From Foetidibacter luteolus (GTDB taxonomy: Bacteria > Bacteroidota > Bacteroidia > Chitinophagales > Chitinophagaceae), in contig NZ_VVIP01000003.1 in assembly GCF_009650435.1 (NCBI RefSeq), positions 135,238 through 199,237 on the forward strand: a stretch of 64,000 nucleotides of DNA. The letters run 5' to 3'. Below the pieces are notes generated by a model. It saw only the letters and a list, made by a program, of their open reading frames with translations, was not told where the DNA came from and ran no database searches. The position numbers and the translations under genes were made by a program. Below, piece by piece: positions 46,218 through 55,164 of the stretch (positions within the stretch are counted from its first letter, which is position 1; each line of letters begins with the position of its first letter).

Positions 46218-46252
46218 CTATGTATCTGCCGCCTCCGGCGCCAGATACATAG
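46218..46252. repeat. Palindromic hairpin CTATGTATCTG...CAGATACATAG
   Basis: An 11-bp perfect outer stem (46218-46228 with 46242-46252) encloses a GCCGCCTCCGGCG core. It resembles the hairpin at 6893-6925. No T-run follows, so I do not call it a terminator. Confidence 0.55.
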
Positions 46253-46380
46253 CCGGGTGTATGCCACGTAAGCACGTAAAGTTGTAAGTTTCAAACACGT
46301 GTTTGTAAATGTTTGCGAATGGTTATAAATTGGGGTTGCGGTAAAGTAAGCGTTACAGGTTATTTAAAGCGACCACAACA

Positions 46381-46914
46381 ATGAGCCAATCAGCTACACT
46401 TTATAGAGTTTCTCAAGACACGTTTAAGCAGTTAAACACATCTGGCAGCAGACAAAGGTTTGACATAACCTCAGCGAAAAGCTATACAGTGTTTCATGGT
46501 ACGTTCATGGGACTTGAATATATTTTATCTAAGGGACAAACCAATTCGACAACAGAGCTTGTAAGTCAGATATTCAATCCTAAACAATCAATAGGTGAAC
46601 AGGAGTTGGAAGCTTTGACTCCAGAGGAGCAACTAGAATTTTATGAAAATGGTTCTTTTATTCCTTATTTGGACACATTAACAATTGCAAACCTTAACGA
46701 CTTCTTTAAAGATATTTCATTAGAAGACATTCGCTCAAACTACGATGCGACAGAGCTGAATGGCAATCACATTTATCCATATGCTTGGCACAATGATAAT
46801 TCATTCGACTTGGTTTATAATGAGCGACATATTCTTGAAGACTTCAGAGAGTTAGCAACAATTATCAAACAAGCAGAGATAGAAAAGGACTTCATTATTG
46901 TTTTTGTTGGGTAA
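46381..46914 (+). CDS. DUF1877 (YfbM-like) family protein
   Basis: A 177-residue cytoplasmic protein. The second half matches the YfbM/DUF1877 layout: a 'FFKDISLEDIRSNYDATEL' segment, NGNHIYPYAW, and a C-terminal helix-strand pair ending DFIIVFVG, close to the family's terminal IVG. The function is unknown, although some relatives occur in polymorphic-toxin immunity neighbourhoods. The sequence is clearly more AT-rich than the SusD gene before it. It opens an accessory patch that runs to about 48.5 kb. Immunity function is only a possibility, since no toxin gene adjoins it. Confidence 0.7.
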   Translation: MSQSATLYRVSQDTFKQLNTSGSRQRFDITSAKSYTVFHGTFMGLEYILSKGQTNSTTELVSQIFNPKQSIGEQELEALTPEEQLEFYENGSFIPYLDTLTIANLNDFFKDISLEDIRSNYDATELNGNHIYPYAWHNDNSFDLVYNERHILEDFRELATIIKQAEIEKDFIIVFVG

Positions 46915-47056
46915 TAATATCCAATTGCAACTGGGCAAAACAGCGTATAATAAATGGATTTTGACAAAAAAAGGGCTAGCGAAATGCAGCTTCTGCCTTT
47001 GTCTTATTCTTCGCTAAACCCTGAAACGTTAACGGCCATTTCAAAACCATACATTT

Positions 47057-47602
47057 ATGACAGGGCTTATAATTTTTGTTATCGCTGTTCTAATACTTAC
47101 TTACTTTCTGAATAACAATAAGAGTGAAAAAGGTTTTGGAACTAACGATAATGATGAGAAAATTACGTATGGTGATGAAGAAATGACACCAGAAGCGAGA
47201 AGCGAAAATTTTGAGCTTAAGAGAATACACTTCCAGCAAAATACTTTAAAGTATTTCAATTTCCTCGTGGAAGAATTTGGGTATAATCAACCTCAACACA
47301 AGTATAATCAACAGGATAATGGAACAATTATTAAGGACGAATTAAGATACACAAATGAGGGTATTGACAGATTGATTTTAATAAGGAACGGTTATCATCC
47401 ATATGATTACGGGTTTGATGTATGCATCTACAGACCCAGCATTTCGACTGCCTATAGTGATGATAACAATATTAGGTTTTTGGCAATCTGCGTAAGCAAG
47501 GAGAGTCAAGATTTGGAACAAACATATCTTCAAAAGACTGCAAATGACTTTAAAGAGGGCTTTTTGCCGCAGATAAAAGGTGAAGCGTGGTTTGGAGAAT
47601 AA
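47057..47602 (+). CDS. Hypothetical membrane-anchored protein
   Basis: A 181-residue protein I do not recognise. Residues 2-17 (GLIIFVIAVLILTYFL) form one transmembrane or signal-anchor helix. An Asn/Glu-rich linker follows, then a soluble domain of about 140 residues with many aromatic and charged residues ('YFNFLVEEFGYNQPQH', 'NGYHPYDYGFDVCIYRP'). The second half resembles small domains that measure whole-protein 'conserved hypothetical' families without catalytic motifs. The AT-rich composition matches the DUF1877 gene 142 bp upstream. Confidence 0.55.
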   Translation: MTGLIIFVIAVLILTYFLNNNKSEKGFGTNDNDEKITYGDEEMTPEARSENFELKRIHFQQNTLKYFNFLVEEFGYNQPQHKYNQQDNGTIIKDELRYTNEGIDRLILIRNGYHPYDYGFDVCIYRPSISTAYSDDNNIRFLAICVSKESQDLEQTYLQKTANDFKEGFLPQIKGEAWFGE

Positions 47603-47681
47603 GAAACACGAACAACTGTGTATTAATTAAACTGTGACAGGGAGTTAAGCGTTCAACTATAAATATCGATGTTTGGCATCG

Positions 47682-47740
47682 CCGCTCTGCCAAGTCTCCA
47701 TCCTCCGCAGCCCTTTGCATCCAATCTCTGGCTTGATAAA
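47682..47740. repeat. 59-bp direct repeat, left copy, before ParDE
   Basis: It begins CCGCTCTGCCAAGTCTCC and ends GGCTTGATAAA. The right copy at 48439-48497 has the same length and agrees at 53 of 59 positions. The pair brackets the ParDE genes. Confidence 0.8.
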
Positions 47741-47790
47741 GCTATCCGCCCTTCGCCAATGCGGAACATTGGTTGTGATTTTTTGAACAC

Positions 47791-47823
47791 CTGAAAATTT
47801 TCAGAATTACCAATTTTTGGTAA
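47791..47823. promoter_or_regulatory. Tandem palindromes, candidate ParD operator
   Basis: CTGAAAATTTTCAG (47791-47804) is a perfect palindrome. TTACCAA-TTT-TTGGTAA (47807-47823) is a perfect 7-bp inverted repeat two bases later. TAACTTTA, one base off the -7 consensus, overlaps its right edge. Ribbon-helix-helix antitoxins such as ParD commonly repress their own promoter through such sites. Confidence 0.55.
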
Positions 47824-47843
47824 CTTTAACCAAATTTAAAACA

Positions 47844-48095
47844 ATGGGACGTAATACCTCCATTTCCTTAGGCGATCATTTCGAAGACTTTGTTGATGAG
47901 AAAGTTTCAACAGGAAGGTTTAAAAATGCCAGTGAAGTTATTAGGGCAGGTCTTCGGCTTCTTGAAGAGGAAGAAGCTAAAATACTAAACCTAAAGAAAG
48001 CGATAACTGAGGGCATAGAAAGTGGTGTAGCCAGAAACTTTGACCCTAAAAAGCATCTTGAAAAATTAAAAGCTGCCAAACGGAAAAATGGCTAG
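47844..48095 (+). CDS. parD: ParD family antitoxin
   Basis: An 83-residue type II antitoxin. The N-terminus GRNTSISLGDHFEDFVDEKV forms the ribbon-helix-helix DNA-binding part, followed by the RFKNASEVIRAGLRLLEEEE helix typical of ParD and a helical, basic C-terminus that would bind ParE. I start at the ATG at 47844 because the reading frame upstream of it crosses the palindromic operator. The last 8 bp overlap parE, so translation is coupled. Confidence 0.88.
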   Translation: MGRNTSISLGDHFEDFVDEKVSTGRFKNASEVIRAGLRLLEEEEAKILNLKKAITEGIESGVARNFDPKKHLEKLKAAKRKNG

Positions 48096-48387
48096 TTACA
48101 CACTTACTAAAAAAGCTGTTTTAGATTTATCAGCAATTTGGGACTATACAGTTGATACCTGGTCAGAGAAACAGGCTGACAAATACTATTTTATGCTTTT
48201 AGACACTTGCCAGGATTTAGCGAACGGCAAAGTATCTGGCAAAAATTATCCGGAAATAAGTGCTGAGATTTTAGGTTTTAGGGCTGGACAACACATACTT
48301 TTCTACAGAAGGCTAAGCCACGATACAGTTGAAATAGCTAGAATATTGCATACACAAATGGATCTTAAAAATAGAATCCAGGAGTAA
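48088..48387 (+). CDS. parE: ParE/RelE superfamily toxin
   Basis: A 99-residue toxin of the ParE type. It begins YTLTKKAVLDLSAIWDYTVDTW, has the central LANGKVSGKNYPEI and ends with the strand block HILFYRRLSHDTVEIARILH. ParE toxins poison DNA gyrase, and the neutralising partner is the ParD encoded upstream with an 8-bp overlap. The key Arg/His positions of the C-terminal strand (FYRR, ILH) are kept, so the toxin looks functional. The module lies between two 59-bp direct repeats. Confidence 0.88.
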   Translation: MASYTLTKKAVLDLSAIWDYTVDTWSEKQADKYYFMLLDTCQDLANGKVSGKNYPEISAEILGFRAGQHILFYRRLSHDTVEIARILHTQMDLKNRIQE

Positions 48388-48438
48388 AACTTCAACTGCA
48401 TTGGGCTATGATGGAACACTAAATATATACATGCTCCC

Positions 48439-48497
48439 CCGCTCTCCGAAGTCTCCATCCTCCGCAGCCCTATGCATCAAGTCTCTGACTTGATAAA
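48439..48497. repeat. 59-bp direct repeat, right copy, after ParDE
   Basis: It begins CCGCTCTCCGAAGTCTCC and ends GACTTGATAAA. It contains the small palindrome ATCAAGTCTCTGACTTGAT, related to the AGTC palindromes at 8261-8372. Confidence 0.8.
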
Positions 48498-48530
48498 ACA
48501 TTGACCGGGTCTAAAAAGCCGCCCAATGAA

Positions 48531-48590
48531 CCGAACGATGAACGTAGTGCGACGCAACCGCCGATGCCATGCAATTCCGTCGCTGGCCAC
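48531..48590 (+). repeat. Family A dispersed repeat, copy 6
   Basis: Reads CCGAACGATGAACGTAGTGC at its start, then GACGCAACCGCCGATGCCAT and GTCGCTGGCCAC. The 3' part is diverged. Confidence 0.7.
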
Positions 48591-48630
48591 CACAGAATCA
48601 ATGCCTGCTTTAGCAGGTATTTTTTGTTAG

Positions 48631-49401
48631 TTACCAGAGCATGCCTTCCCTGTACAAATCCATAAGGCAGGCGGTAAGATTGAATACAAAATGAAAGATG
48701 ATGCCATACCATAGTGTATGGTACCTGCGCCGCAGCCAGCCTATGGCAATGCCAAAGGGTATAAGCCACACAAGCGATATAAAACTTAGGTGCATGGCGG
48801 CGAAAGCGAAACCTGTAATCATTACTACAAGGCGTTCGTCCAGTATATTGCTTAAATAATTGTATAGTATGCCCCTGAAGGCAAGCTCTTCGAAGATGGC
48901 CGGCATAAGGGCAACCGAGTAAATCATGATGGGAACGGCAAGCTGGTAAATGTCGTAGCCCTCGTACAGGCTGTTTTCCTGCCTGAAAAGCGATATGTTC
49001 AATTCACTTACCGAGATATTAACAACAAAAGAAAACAGGGCGGCACATACAATAACGGCTACCAGCAGCAACCAGTTAAAGTTGTTGAACTTAAGCAGGG
49101 GCTTTAATGCTGTTCTGTTAGCACGCACAAACAGCAGGGTGATGGCTGCCAGCAGAACTTCTATCCAGAACAGCCTGTCGTAACTGTTAAACCAGCCTGT
49201 TGACCTTACCAGCAGGCAGATGGCCAGGTAAATACCGTAAAATAAAAAAGCGGAGCGCAGGTGAATGTTGTTGAATATGCTTACCTCTTCCGCGCTGGAC
49301 CCCAGGTAATCGCCGCATTGATGGCAAAAGCGTTGGTAGCCTTTTACTTTTGTTCCGCATTCATCGCAGGTAAAATGTGCAGGGTGTAATGGTTCCGTCA
49401 T
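48631..49401 (-). CDS. CPBP family intramembrane metalloprotease with N-terminal zinc ribbon
   Basis: A 256-residue membrane protein. The N-terminus is a zinc ribbon (Cys12, Cys15, Cys26, Cys29). About six to eight transmembrane helices follow from residue 50. The CPBP/Abi motifs are visible: Glu171-Glu172 with Arg176 (EELAFRG), His204 in AAMHLSF, and His237 in GIIFHFVFN. CPBP proteases (the Rce1-like family) cut substrates within the membrane. Known roles include CAAX processing and bacteriocin immunity. The role here is open. Its ATG overlaps the stop of the upstream zinc-ribbon gene (TGATG), so the two are coupled. Confidence 0.85.
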   Translation of the reverse strand: MTEPLHPAHFTCDECGTKVKGYQRFCHQCGDYLGSSAEEVSIFNNIHLRSAFLFYGIYLAICLLVRSTGWFNSYDRLFWIEVLLAAITLLFVRANRTALKPLLKFNNFNWLLLVAVIVCAALFSFVVNISVSELNISLFRQENSLYEGYDIYQLAVPIMIYSVALMPAIFEELAFRGILYNYLSNILDERLVVMITGFAFAAMHLSFISLVWLIPFGIAIGWLRRRYHTLWYGIIFHFVFNLTACLMDLYREGMLW

Positions 49402-50105
49402 CAGGTAATCTCCAGTTCTTCGTTAATTAAATCTGCTTTGTAAGCTGCCTGTGTGCCGCGCAGTAAAAAGTAAACCACTATCATGGTAAGCATAATCATG
49501 TAAACGCCATTTAGCGTGGTTAATGTTTGCTGCAGGCTGGCAAGCAACGATATGGTTGAAAACGTTATTACCACAACAAAGCTTACCATTAGCGCGGTAA
49601 AAGGTTTGTCTATGCTCCACCGGGCCAGCAATACAAACAGTACGGCCATGATAAAGGTGAGCAGGAAAAGGATAATCCTGTCATCACGCTCACTAAGTAA
49701 AAAGCCGATACCGCTTAAGCACAACGCACCAATAATATACAGCATTACCCTTGCCTGCAGGATGGCTGTGGCGTATTGCCTTAATAAATCCTTACGGTGT
49801 TTGTCCCGGAAATGGTAAAGCTGCAGCAGCTCCTGCGTTTCGTGAACGGGCCAGCCGCAATTGGTGCAAAAAGAGTGTTGAAAAGGGTTAATAGAGCGGC
49901 ACCTGCTGCAAATGCAGTTTTCAGCGTTTTTGTTACCGGCTATGGGTTGCAGCTTACGTGTTTTTATGGCATCGGCCACATTAAACTGTTTTTTCAAGTA
50001 AGGATAAAGTTTGCTGCAACTTACTGATTGTTTCGATTGTTTGGTTAAGCGGCGGAGCAGCGTTGAAAAATTACTCTGTACGCAGGCTTTTAACCGGGTT
50101 GGCAA
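49401..50105 (-). CDS. Zinc-ribbon membrane protein of unknown function
   Basis: A protein of up to 234 residues. It carries a zinc ribbon CSRCRSINPFQHSFCTNC near residues 64-81 and then four hydrophobic segments, so it is a membrane protein with a cytoplasmic metal-binding head. I do not recognise the family. The start is uncertain: TTG at 50105 would overlap the preceding permease gene by 35 bp, while GTG at 49979 would leave a clean N-terminus before the ribbon. It is coupled by stop-start overlap to the CPBP protease that also has a zinc ribbon, which suggests a common function. Confidence 0.65.
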   Translation of the reverse strand: MPTRLKACVQSNFSTLLRRLTKQSKQSVSCSKLYPYLKKQFNVADAIKTRKLQPIAGNKNAENCICSRCRSINPFQHSFCTNCGWPVHETQELLQLYHFRDKHRKDLLRQYATAILQARVMLYIIGALCLSGIGFLLSERDDRIILFLLTFIMAVLFVLLARWSIDKPFTALMVSFVVVITFSTISLLASLQQTLTTLNGVYMIMLTMIVVYFLLRGTQAAYKADLINEELEIT

Positions 50106-52497
50106 TAGCCGCTTTTACCGCCTGGAAGCTTATGGCGAGCAAAGCAACCATTACCGCTGCCGCTGCTGATACAATAAGGGTTCCGGCGCCTACGCTGATG
50201 CGGTAGGCAAAGTTCTGCAGCCATTGGTTCATGATAAGCCATGCCAGTGGCGCGGCAATAAGAAATGACAGCAGCACCAGTTTTAAAAAGCTGGTTGAAA
50301 TAAGTGTTGCTATTTGCGTTACCGTTGCGCCCAGTACTTTGCGGATGCCGATTTCCTTGGTGCGCTGGTGTGTGGAAAGATGCGCCAGCCCAAACAGGCC
50401 CAGGCAGCAGATGAGCACCGATAAAATTGCCGCGGCCGTAATTATTTTTTGCCAGCGCCGCTCCTGTTCATACTGGCGGGCGTTCATTTCATCCAAAAAG
50501 CGGTAACTGTACACAGCGCCGGGAATTGCTTTTTTGTATATCTGCTCAAATGAGCGGAGCCCCTGCTGCAGCCTGGCCTTATCCAGCTTAACCCATATAC
50601 CGCCGCCATACCAGTTATTCATAAACATAACCGCGGGCTGTATAGGTTGCCGTAGGGACCCGAAATGATAATCCTTTACCACGCCCACAATAACTTTTGT
50701 TTCCTTGTCAAAATACTCATCTGTTTTTATGCGGGTACCCAACGGTTGCTGCAGGCCGGCGGCCTTTACAAAGGCCTCATTAACAAGAACAGCGTTAAAA
50801 CTGTCTGAAGGGTATTGCAGGGGCGATAGGTTGCGGCCCAGCTTCAGTGGTATTTCAAGGGCAGGTAAATAATTCTCATCTATTACCTGGTGTAGGGCGT
50901 CAATTTTTGTGTCGCCAATTTTTACTTCGTAAGTACTTTCCCCGCCACCAAACGAAATCATTTTTAATGCCGGGTCTTTACCCACTTCGTTTTTGAGATA
51001 TCGTGTTATGGGCTGAACCTCCCTGTCGCCGCCAATATGTGTACGGATTATCATGCTGGGGTTATAGCCCAGGTTTTTCACCTCAATAAAGCGCATCTGG
51101 CGATGGTATACCAAAGTGGCAATCATTAAAAAAACGGCAAGGGAGAATTGAAATACCACCAGCCCTTTTCCAAATAAATTTCTGCCGGATAACTTTTGCC
51201 TGTTGTATAACACTTCCGCCGGCTGCAACCGGGATAATGTGTAAGCCGGGTAAAACCCTGTAAGCAATATGATTATTAACAGGATAGCTGCCAGCCAGCC
51301 TGCCAGTTGTATGTTAAAAGCATCTTCCAGAAGTATTTGCTTGCTGGTAATGGTATTAAACAAAGGCAACGCGGTTTGCATTAATACAGATGCAATAATA
51401 AACGCGGCCAGGCACAGGGTGGCAGATTCAGCCAAAAACTGCACAATAATCTGCAGCCGGGAGCCACCTGTTATTTTTCTTACGCCTACTTCCTTCGCCC
51501 GTTTAAGGGAATTGGCAATACTGATGTTGATAAAATTAACCGAGGCCATTAGCAGGATAAACACGGCTATGCCCATAAACAGGTACGAGTAAAGCGGTTT
51601 GCTGCCGTTAATAACACCGCCTTCGGTATTTCCTGTAAGCTGGGTAAATGGCTGCAGGTGAATATCCGTCATTTGCTGCAGGCCGTAATGAATTTTGGGA
51701 TCGTAATTGTACGTTTTTATACTTTCGGCAACCTGCTGCCTGGCGTGTGTGGCAAATACTTTGTCAAATTTTTTGGCTACGGCCGCTGCATCGGCTTTGG
51801 GGTGCAGCACCACAAATGTTCCCAGGTAAGCGTTTAACCAGTTGTCATCAACAAAAGATAGCTGGAAAAATTTCATCGGCATCAGCACCTCAAACTGTAT
51901 GGATGAATTCTTTGGCAGGTCTTTTACTACCGCGGTTACCTGCATGGGCCTGCCCAGGTGTTTGGCTGAAGGGTCAGCAGTCAGGCTCACGGGCTTTCCT
52001 ATTACATCAATGCTGTTAAAAAAACGACGGGCCACAGATTCTGTAAGCACTATGGAGCTAATGTCGTTTAAAGCTGTTTGCGGGTTGCCTTTTAGTACCT
52101 GGAAAGTAAACAGGTTAAAGAAATTCTCATCTGTAAACAGCATCTGCAAATGCAGGGCTTTGTTGTTGGCGGTTACATCGCCGGATATCTCACCACCCAG
52201 CAGGCGTGTATATTGCTCAACTTCCGGCACAGCATTTTTAAATGCAGGGCCTTGTACCTGGCCCGTGCCGCCACTGGTAACCCATTCTCCTGTTTTACTG
52301 TCTGCCATGGTAGTGGTTACGCGGTACAGGCGGGGGTTGTTACTATGAAAATTATCGAAGCTCCGCTCATCCTGCCAGTAAAGCACCGCCAGCAGCATGC
52401 AGGCTATGGCAACGCTAAGGCCAAAAACATTAATGGCGGAATACAGTTTGTGCTGCCACAGGTGCCTGATAGTTAATTTAAAATATGTTCGAAGCAT
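50071..52497 (-). CDS. ABC transporter permease, FtsX/MacB type (1 of 3)
   Basis: An 808-residue permease with one N-terminal transmembrane helix (about 20-40), a large periplasmic MacB_PCD domain, three FtsX-type helices (about 290-430), a second periplasmic domain and three more FtsX helices at the C-terminus. The family motif ERTKEIGIRKVLGA appears here as QRTKEIGIRKVLGATVTQI and a second as AKEVGVRKITGG. Such permeases pair with a small ATPase and move lipids or peptides across the envelope, or act in signalling. I start at ATG 52497, because the upstream extension to 52587 runs into a family A repeat. No ATPase gene is nearby. Confidence 0.85.
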   Translation of the reverse strand: MLRTYFKLTIRHLWQHKLYSAINVFGLSVAIACMLLAVLYWQDERSFDNFHSNNPRLYRVTTTMADSKTGEWVTSGGTGQVQGPAFKNAVPEVEQYTRLLGGEISGDVTANNKALHLQMLFTDENFFNLFTFQVLKGNPQTALNDISSIVLTESVARRFFNSIDVIGKPVSLTADPSAKHLGRPMQVTAVVKDLPKNSSIQFEVLMPMKFFQLSFVDDNWLNAYLGTFVVLHPKADAAAVAKKFDKVFATHARQQVAESIKTYNYDPKIHYGLQQMTDIHLQPFTQLTGNTEGGVINGSKPLYSYLFMGIAVFILLMASVNFINISIANSLKRAKEVGVRKITGGSRLQIIVQFLAESATLCLAAFIIASVLMQTALPLFNTITSKQILLEDAFNIQLAGWLAAILLIIILLTGFYPAYTLSRLQPAEVLYNRQKLSGRNLFGKGLVVFQFSLAVFLMIATLVYHRQMRFIEVKNLGYNPSMIIRTHIGGDREVQPITRYLKNEVGKDPALKMISFGGGESTYEVKIGDTKIDALHQVIDENYLPALEIPLKLGRNLSPLQYPSDSFNAVLVNEAFVKAAGLQQPLGTRIKTDEYFDKETKVIVGVVKDYHFGSLRQPIQPAVMFMNNWYGGGIWVKLDKARLQQGLRSFEQIYKKAIPGAVYSYRFLDEMNARQYEQERRWQKIITAAAILSVLICCLGLFGLAHLSTHQRTKEIGIRKVLGATVTQIATLISTSFLKLVLLSFLIAAPLAWLIMNQWLQNFAYRISVGAGTLIVSAAAAVMVALLAISFQAVKAAIANPVKSLRTE

Positions 52498-52542
52498 AGA
52501 TAAAGTTATTGATTGTAAGAAGCTGCTTAAAAAGCATTCATT

Positions 52543-52610
52543 TGGATACCAGCAGCGGTTTTTCATGGGGACTTCGTTGCGTCGCAATCACTTCATCGTT
52601 CAGTTATAAT
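52543..52610 (-). repeat. Family A dispersed repeat, copy 7
   Basis: The complement reads TGAACGATGAAGTGATTGCG, then ACGCAACGAAGTCCCC and CCGCTGCTGGTATCCA. It lies directly upstream of permease 1. Confidence 0.75.
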
Positions 52611-52710
52611 GGCGGCTTCAGTTTTGTACAAAATCCTCATGGCTATATTTAAACCACTTCTAAGTTATAGGTAAAACCCTTGCTATTAATTGTTGTTGTC
52701 AGTATGTCAA

Positions 52711-55164
52711 TTACTCGCTCCTTAAACTTTTTACCGGGTTTTCCATGGCTGCTTTAATGGTTTGGTATCCCATGGTGCAAAGCGCGGTTACCACCATGAG
52801 CAAACCGCCGGATAAAAATATCCACCAGCTTAGCTCTGTACGGTAAGAGAAATTTTGCAGCCATTTATAGGTACCATACCAGGCAACCGGTGTTGCAATA
52901 ACAAATGCCAGCAGCACCAGTAAAATAAACTCTTTTGACATCAGCGCCACAAGCTGGGCAATGCTTGCGCCCAGCACTTTGCGAACGCCAATTTCTTTAA
53001 CCCGCTGTGTGGTGGTATAAATTACCAGTCCCAAAAGACCCAGGCAACTGATGAATACCGCAAGCCCTGTGGCCCATTTAAGCAGGCCGGATATTTTTTG
53101 CTCGCTGGCGTAATATTTGGCAATGGTTTCATCCTGGAAGCTGTATTCCAAATCATCCTCCGGGTAAACTTCGTTAAATGCTTTTTCCATTTTGGCCAGG
53201 GTGGTTTTCCATGCCGTACCTTCTGCATTTTGTGGTTGCAGCGCAATGTTAAAAGTGCGTTCGGGGTCACTCCAACTGCCAATTGCGATGGGCTTAATGG
53301 GCGCATGCAGCGACTGCTGGTGAAAGTTGGCTACAACACCCGTAATGGGTATGGGTTTGTCATCCCATTCAATGTATTTTCCAATTGCCTGCCCCGGTTG
53401 TTGAAAACCAAGAATATGCGCATACGTTTCGTTAATCAAAAACTGCGTGATGGTATCTGTCTGCTCCAGGTTTTTGCCGGCGAGCAGTTTAAGGCCATAC
53501 AGCTTTATATAATTGGTATCGCCCATTTTCATCTGTACATTGGTTTCTATTTCTTTTTTGCCGTCTTTGTACTTCATGGTGCTGCTCCAGGTACCGTTGG
53601 CCGCTACCGGGTTATTGGAAAGGCTAATCATTGCAATGCCCGGTATGGCTTTAAGCTTTTGCACCAGCACCGCTTTATGCGCTTTTACCGTATCATGATA
53701 ATTGGTTTGAAAATAAACGATGGCATCTTTTTTAAAGCCAAGGTCTTTATTAAGTGTATAACTTATTTGTTTGCCAACCAGTATGGTGGCCATAATGAAT
53801 ACCTGCGCTATCACAAACTGAGATACGGTTAATATTTTACGCAGCCATAGGTTGCGGCTTTTGCCAGACCCGGCATAAACCTGGTTTTTTAATACCAGCA
53901 CGGGTTTATAGCCAGATAAAACCAAGGCCGGATATATGCCGGACAGCAGGGTTACCGCCACCGTTACGCCGAGCAAAAACAATAACAAAACCGGTTGCTG
54001 GGTAAGGCTGAAGTGCAGTTTTTCCGGAACAAAATCCGAGAACACTTTTAACAATACAGGCGTTATGGCAACAGACAGTAATGTGGCAATGAACGTAACA
54101 AGAAAAGTTTCGCTTAAAAACTGCACCACCAGTTGCAGTTTAGAGCTGCCCATTGTTTTGCGAACGCCAATTTCTTTGGCCCGTTGTGTTGCATAAGCCG
54201 TGGTAAGGTTAATAAAATTAATACAGCCCAGCAGCAATAAGAAAGCCGCTACAGCCAGTAAGCCGTACAGCGTAGGTTTATGTGCCAGCCTGTTATCAAA
54301 AGCACCGTAATAGTTGTTAAAATGCACGTCGCTTAATGGTTGAAGCAAGTAAGGTACCCTGGCTTTTTCTTCAGGTTTGGGCTTATTGTATTTAAGATAA
54401 ATACCGGCAAGCTGACGGTTTATCTTGGCGGTATCTGTACCTGCGGAAAGTTTAATAAACAATTGCGAGTTAGAAGTGGTGTTATCCCAGGCATGGTAAC
54501 TATCCGGCTTTAAGCTGGTATTTTCCAGTGTGGCTTTTGCAATAAAAACGGTAAATGTAAAATCTGTATTGGCTGTAATATCTTTTACTATGCCGGTTAT
54601 ATTGGTGCGTACCGTGTCGTTAAAAATAAGTTCACGGCCAATGGCATCCGCGGCGGTAACGCCCGGAAAATATTTGTGCAGGGCTTCTTCTGCAAGTACT
54701 GCCTGGTAAGGCTTTTGTAAAGAGGAACCTGCAGAGCCTGCCACCCAGGTGTAGTTAACCAGGTTAAAGTAATGCGCATCTGCAAAAACAATGTTTTTCT
54801 GCTTCTTGTAATGCACCGGTGTGGGGGATGCTTTAACCGGAACGCTTATTTTTATGTCATTGTCCCATGTGCTGAAAGCGGCTACTTCTTCCAGGCCGGT
54901 TACTTCATTTTTTACTGCCGGGCCCAAGGGGTAAGTAACACCGGAGTTGTAAAAGGATTCACCACCAAAATCAAACTTTGACACGATGCGGTAAATGCGG
55001 TCTCCACCGGTATGGAACTTATCAAAACTAAAGTCGTACCGCACCAGCAAAAAAATAACCAGCGATGCGCTTATGCCAATGGCAAGGCCCAGGATATTGA
55101 TGGCTGTAAACAGCTTATTTTTCCAAAGTGTGCGCAACGCGATGGTGATGTAGTTTTTAAACAT
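52711..55164 (-). CDS. ABC transporter permease, FtsX/MacB type (2 of 3)
   Basis: An 817-residue permease with the same architecture as its neighbours. It begins MFKNYITIALRTLWKNKLFT and carries the family motifs AKEIGVRKTMGSSKLQL in the first FtsX block and VKEIGVRKVLGASIAQL in the second. The ATG at 55164 is preferred over the frame's earlier opening at 55224, because the short amphipathic start before the first membrane helix is shared by all three. The sequence is only moderately similar to permeases 1 and 3, so the cluster arose by old duplications. The partner ATPase is not encoded here. Confidence 0.85.
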   Translation of the reverse strand: MFKNYITIALRTLWKNKLFTAINILGLAIGISASLVIFLLVRYDFSFDKFHTGGDRIYRIVSKFDFGGESFYNSGVTYPLGPAVKNEVTGLEEVAAFSTWDNDIKISVPVKASPTPVHYKKQKNIVFADAHYFNLVNYTWVAGSAGSSLQKPYQAVLAEEALHKYFPGVTAADAIGRELIFNDTVRTNITGIVKDITANTDFTFTVFIAKATLENTSLKPDSYHAWDNTTSNSQLFIKLSAGTDTAKINRQLAGIYLKYNKPKPEEKARVPYLLQPLSDVHFNNYYGAFDNRLAHKPTLYGLLAVAAFLLLLGCINFINLTTAYATQRAKEIGVRKTMGSSKLQLVVQFLSETFLVTFIATLLSVAITPVLLKVFSDFVPEKLHFSLTQQPVLLLFLLGVTVAVTLLSGIYPALVLSGYKPVLVLKNQVYAGSGKSRNLWLRKILTVSQFVIAQVFIMATILVGKQISYTLNKDLGFKKDAIVYFQTNYHDTVKAHKAVLVQKLKAIPGIAMISLSNNPVAANGTWSSTMKYKDGKKEIETNVQMKMGDTNYIKLYGLKLLAGKNLEQTDTITQFLINETYAHILGFQQPGQAIGKYIEWDDKPIPITGVVANFHQQSLHAPIKPIAIGSWSDPERTFNIALQPQNAEGTAWKTTLAKMEKAFNEVYPEDDLEYSFQDETIAKYYASEQKISGLLKWATGLAVFISCLGLLGLVIYTTTQRVKEIGVRKVLGASIAQLVALMSKEFILLVLLAFVIATPVAWYGTYKWLQNFSYRTELSWWIFLSGGLLMVVTALCTMGYQTIKAAMENPVKSLRSE

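Noticed and set aside
47817..47843. Earlier non-ATG start for parD
   Set aside because: It lies within the candidate operator palindrome. The ribbon-helix-helix fold begins at the ATG at 47844.
53098..53832. 244-codon plus-strand ORF within permease 2
   Set aside because: It is a shadow of a complete FtsX-type permease. It has no start signal and no motifs.
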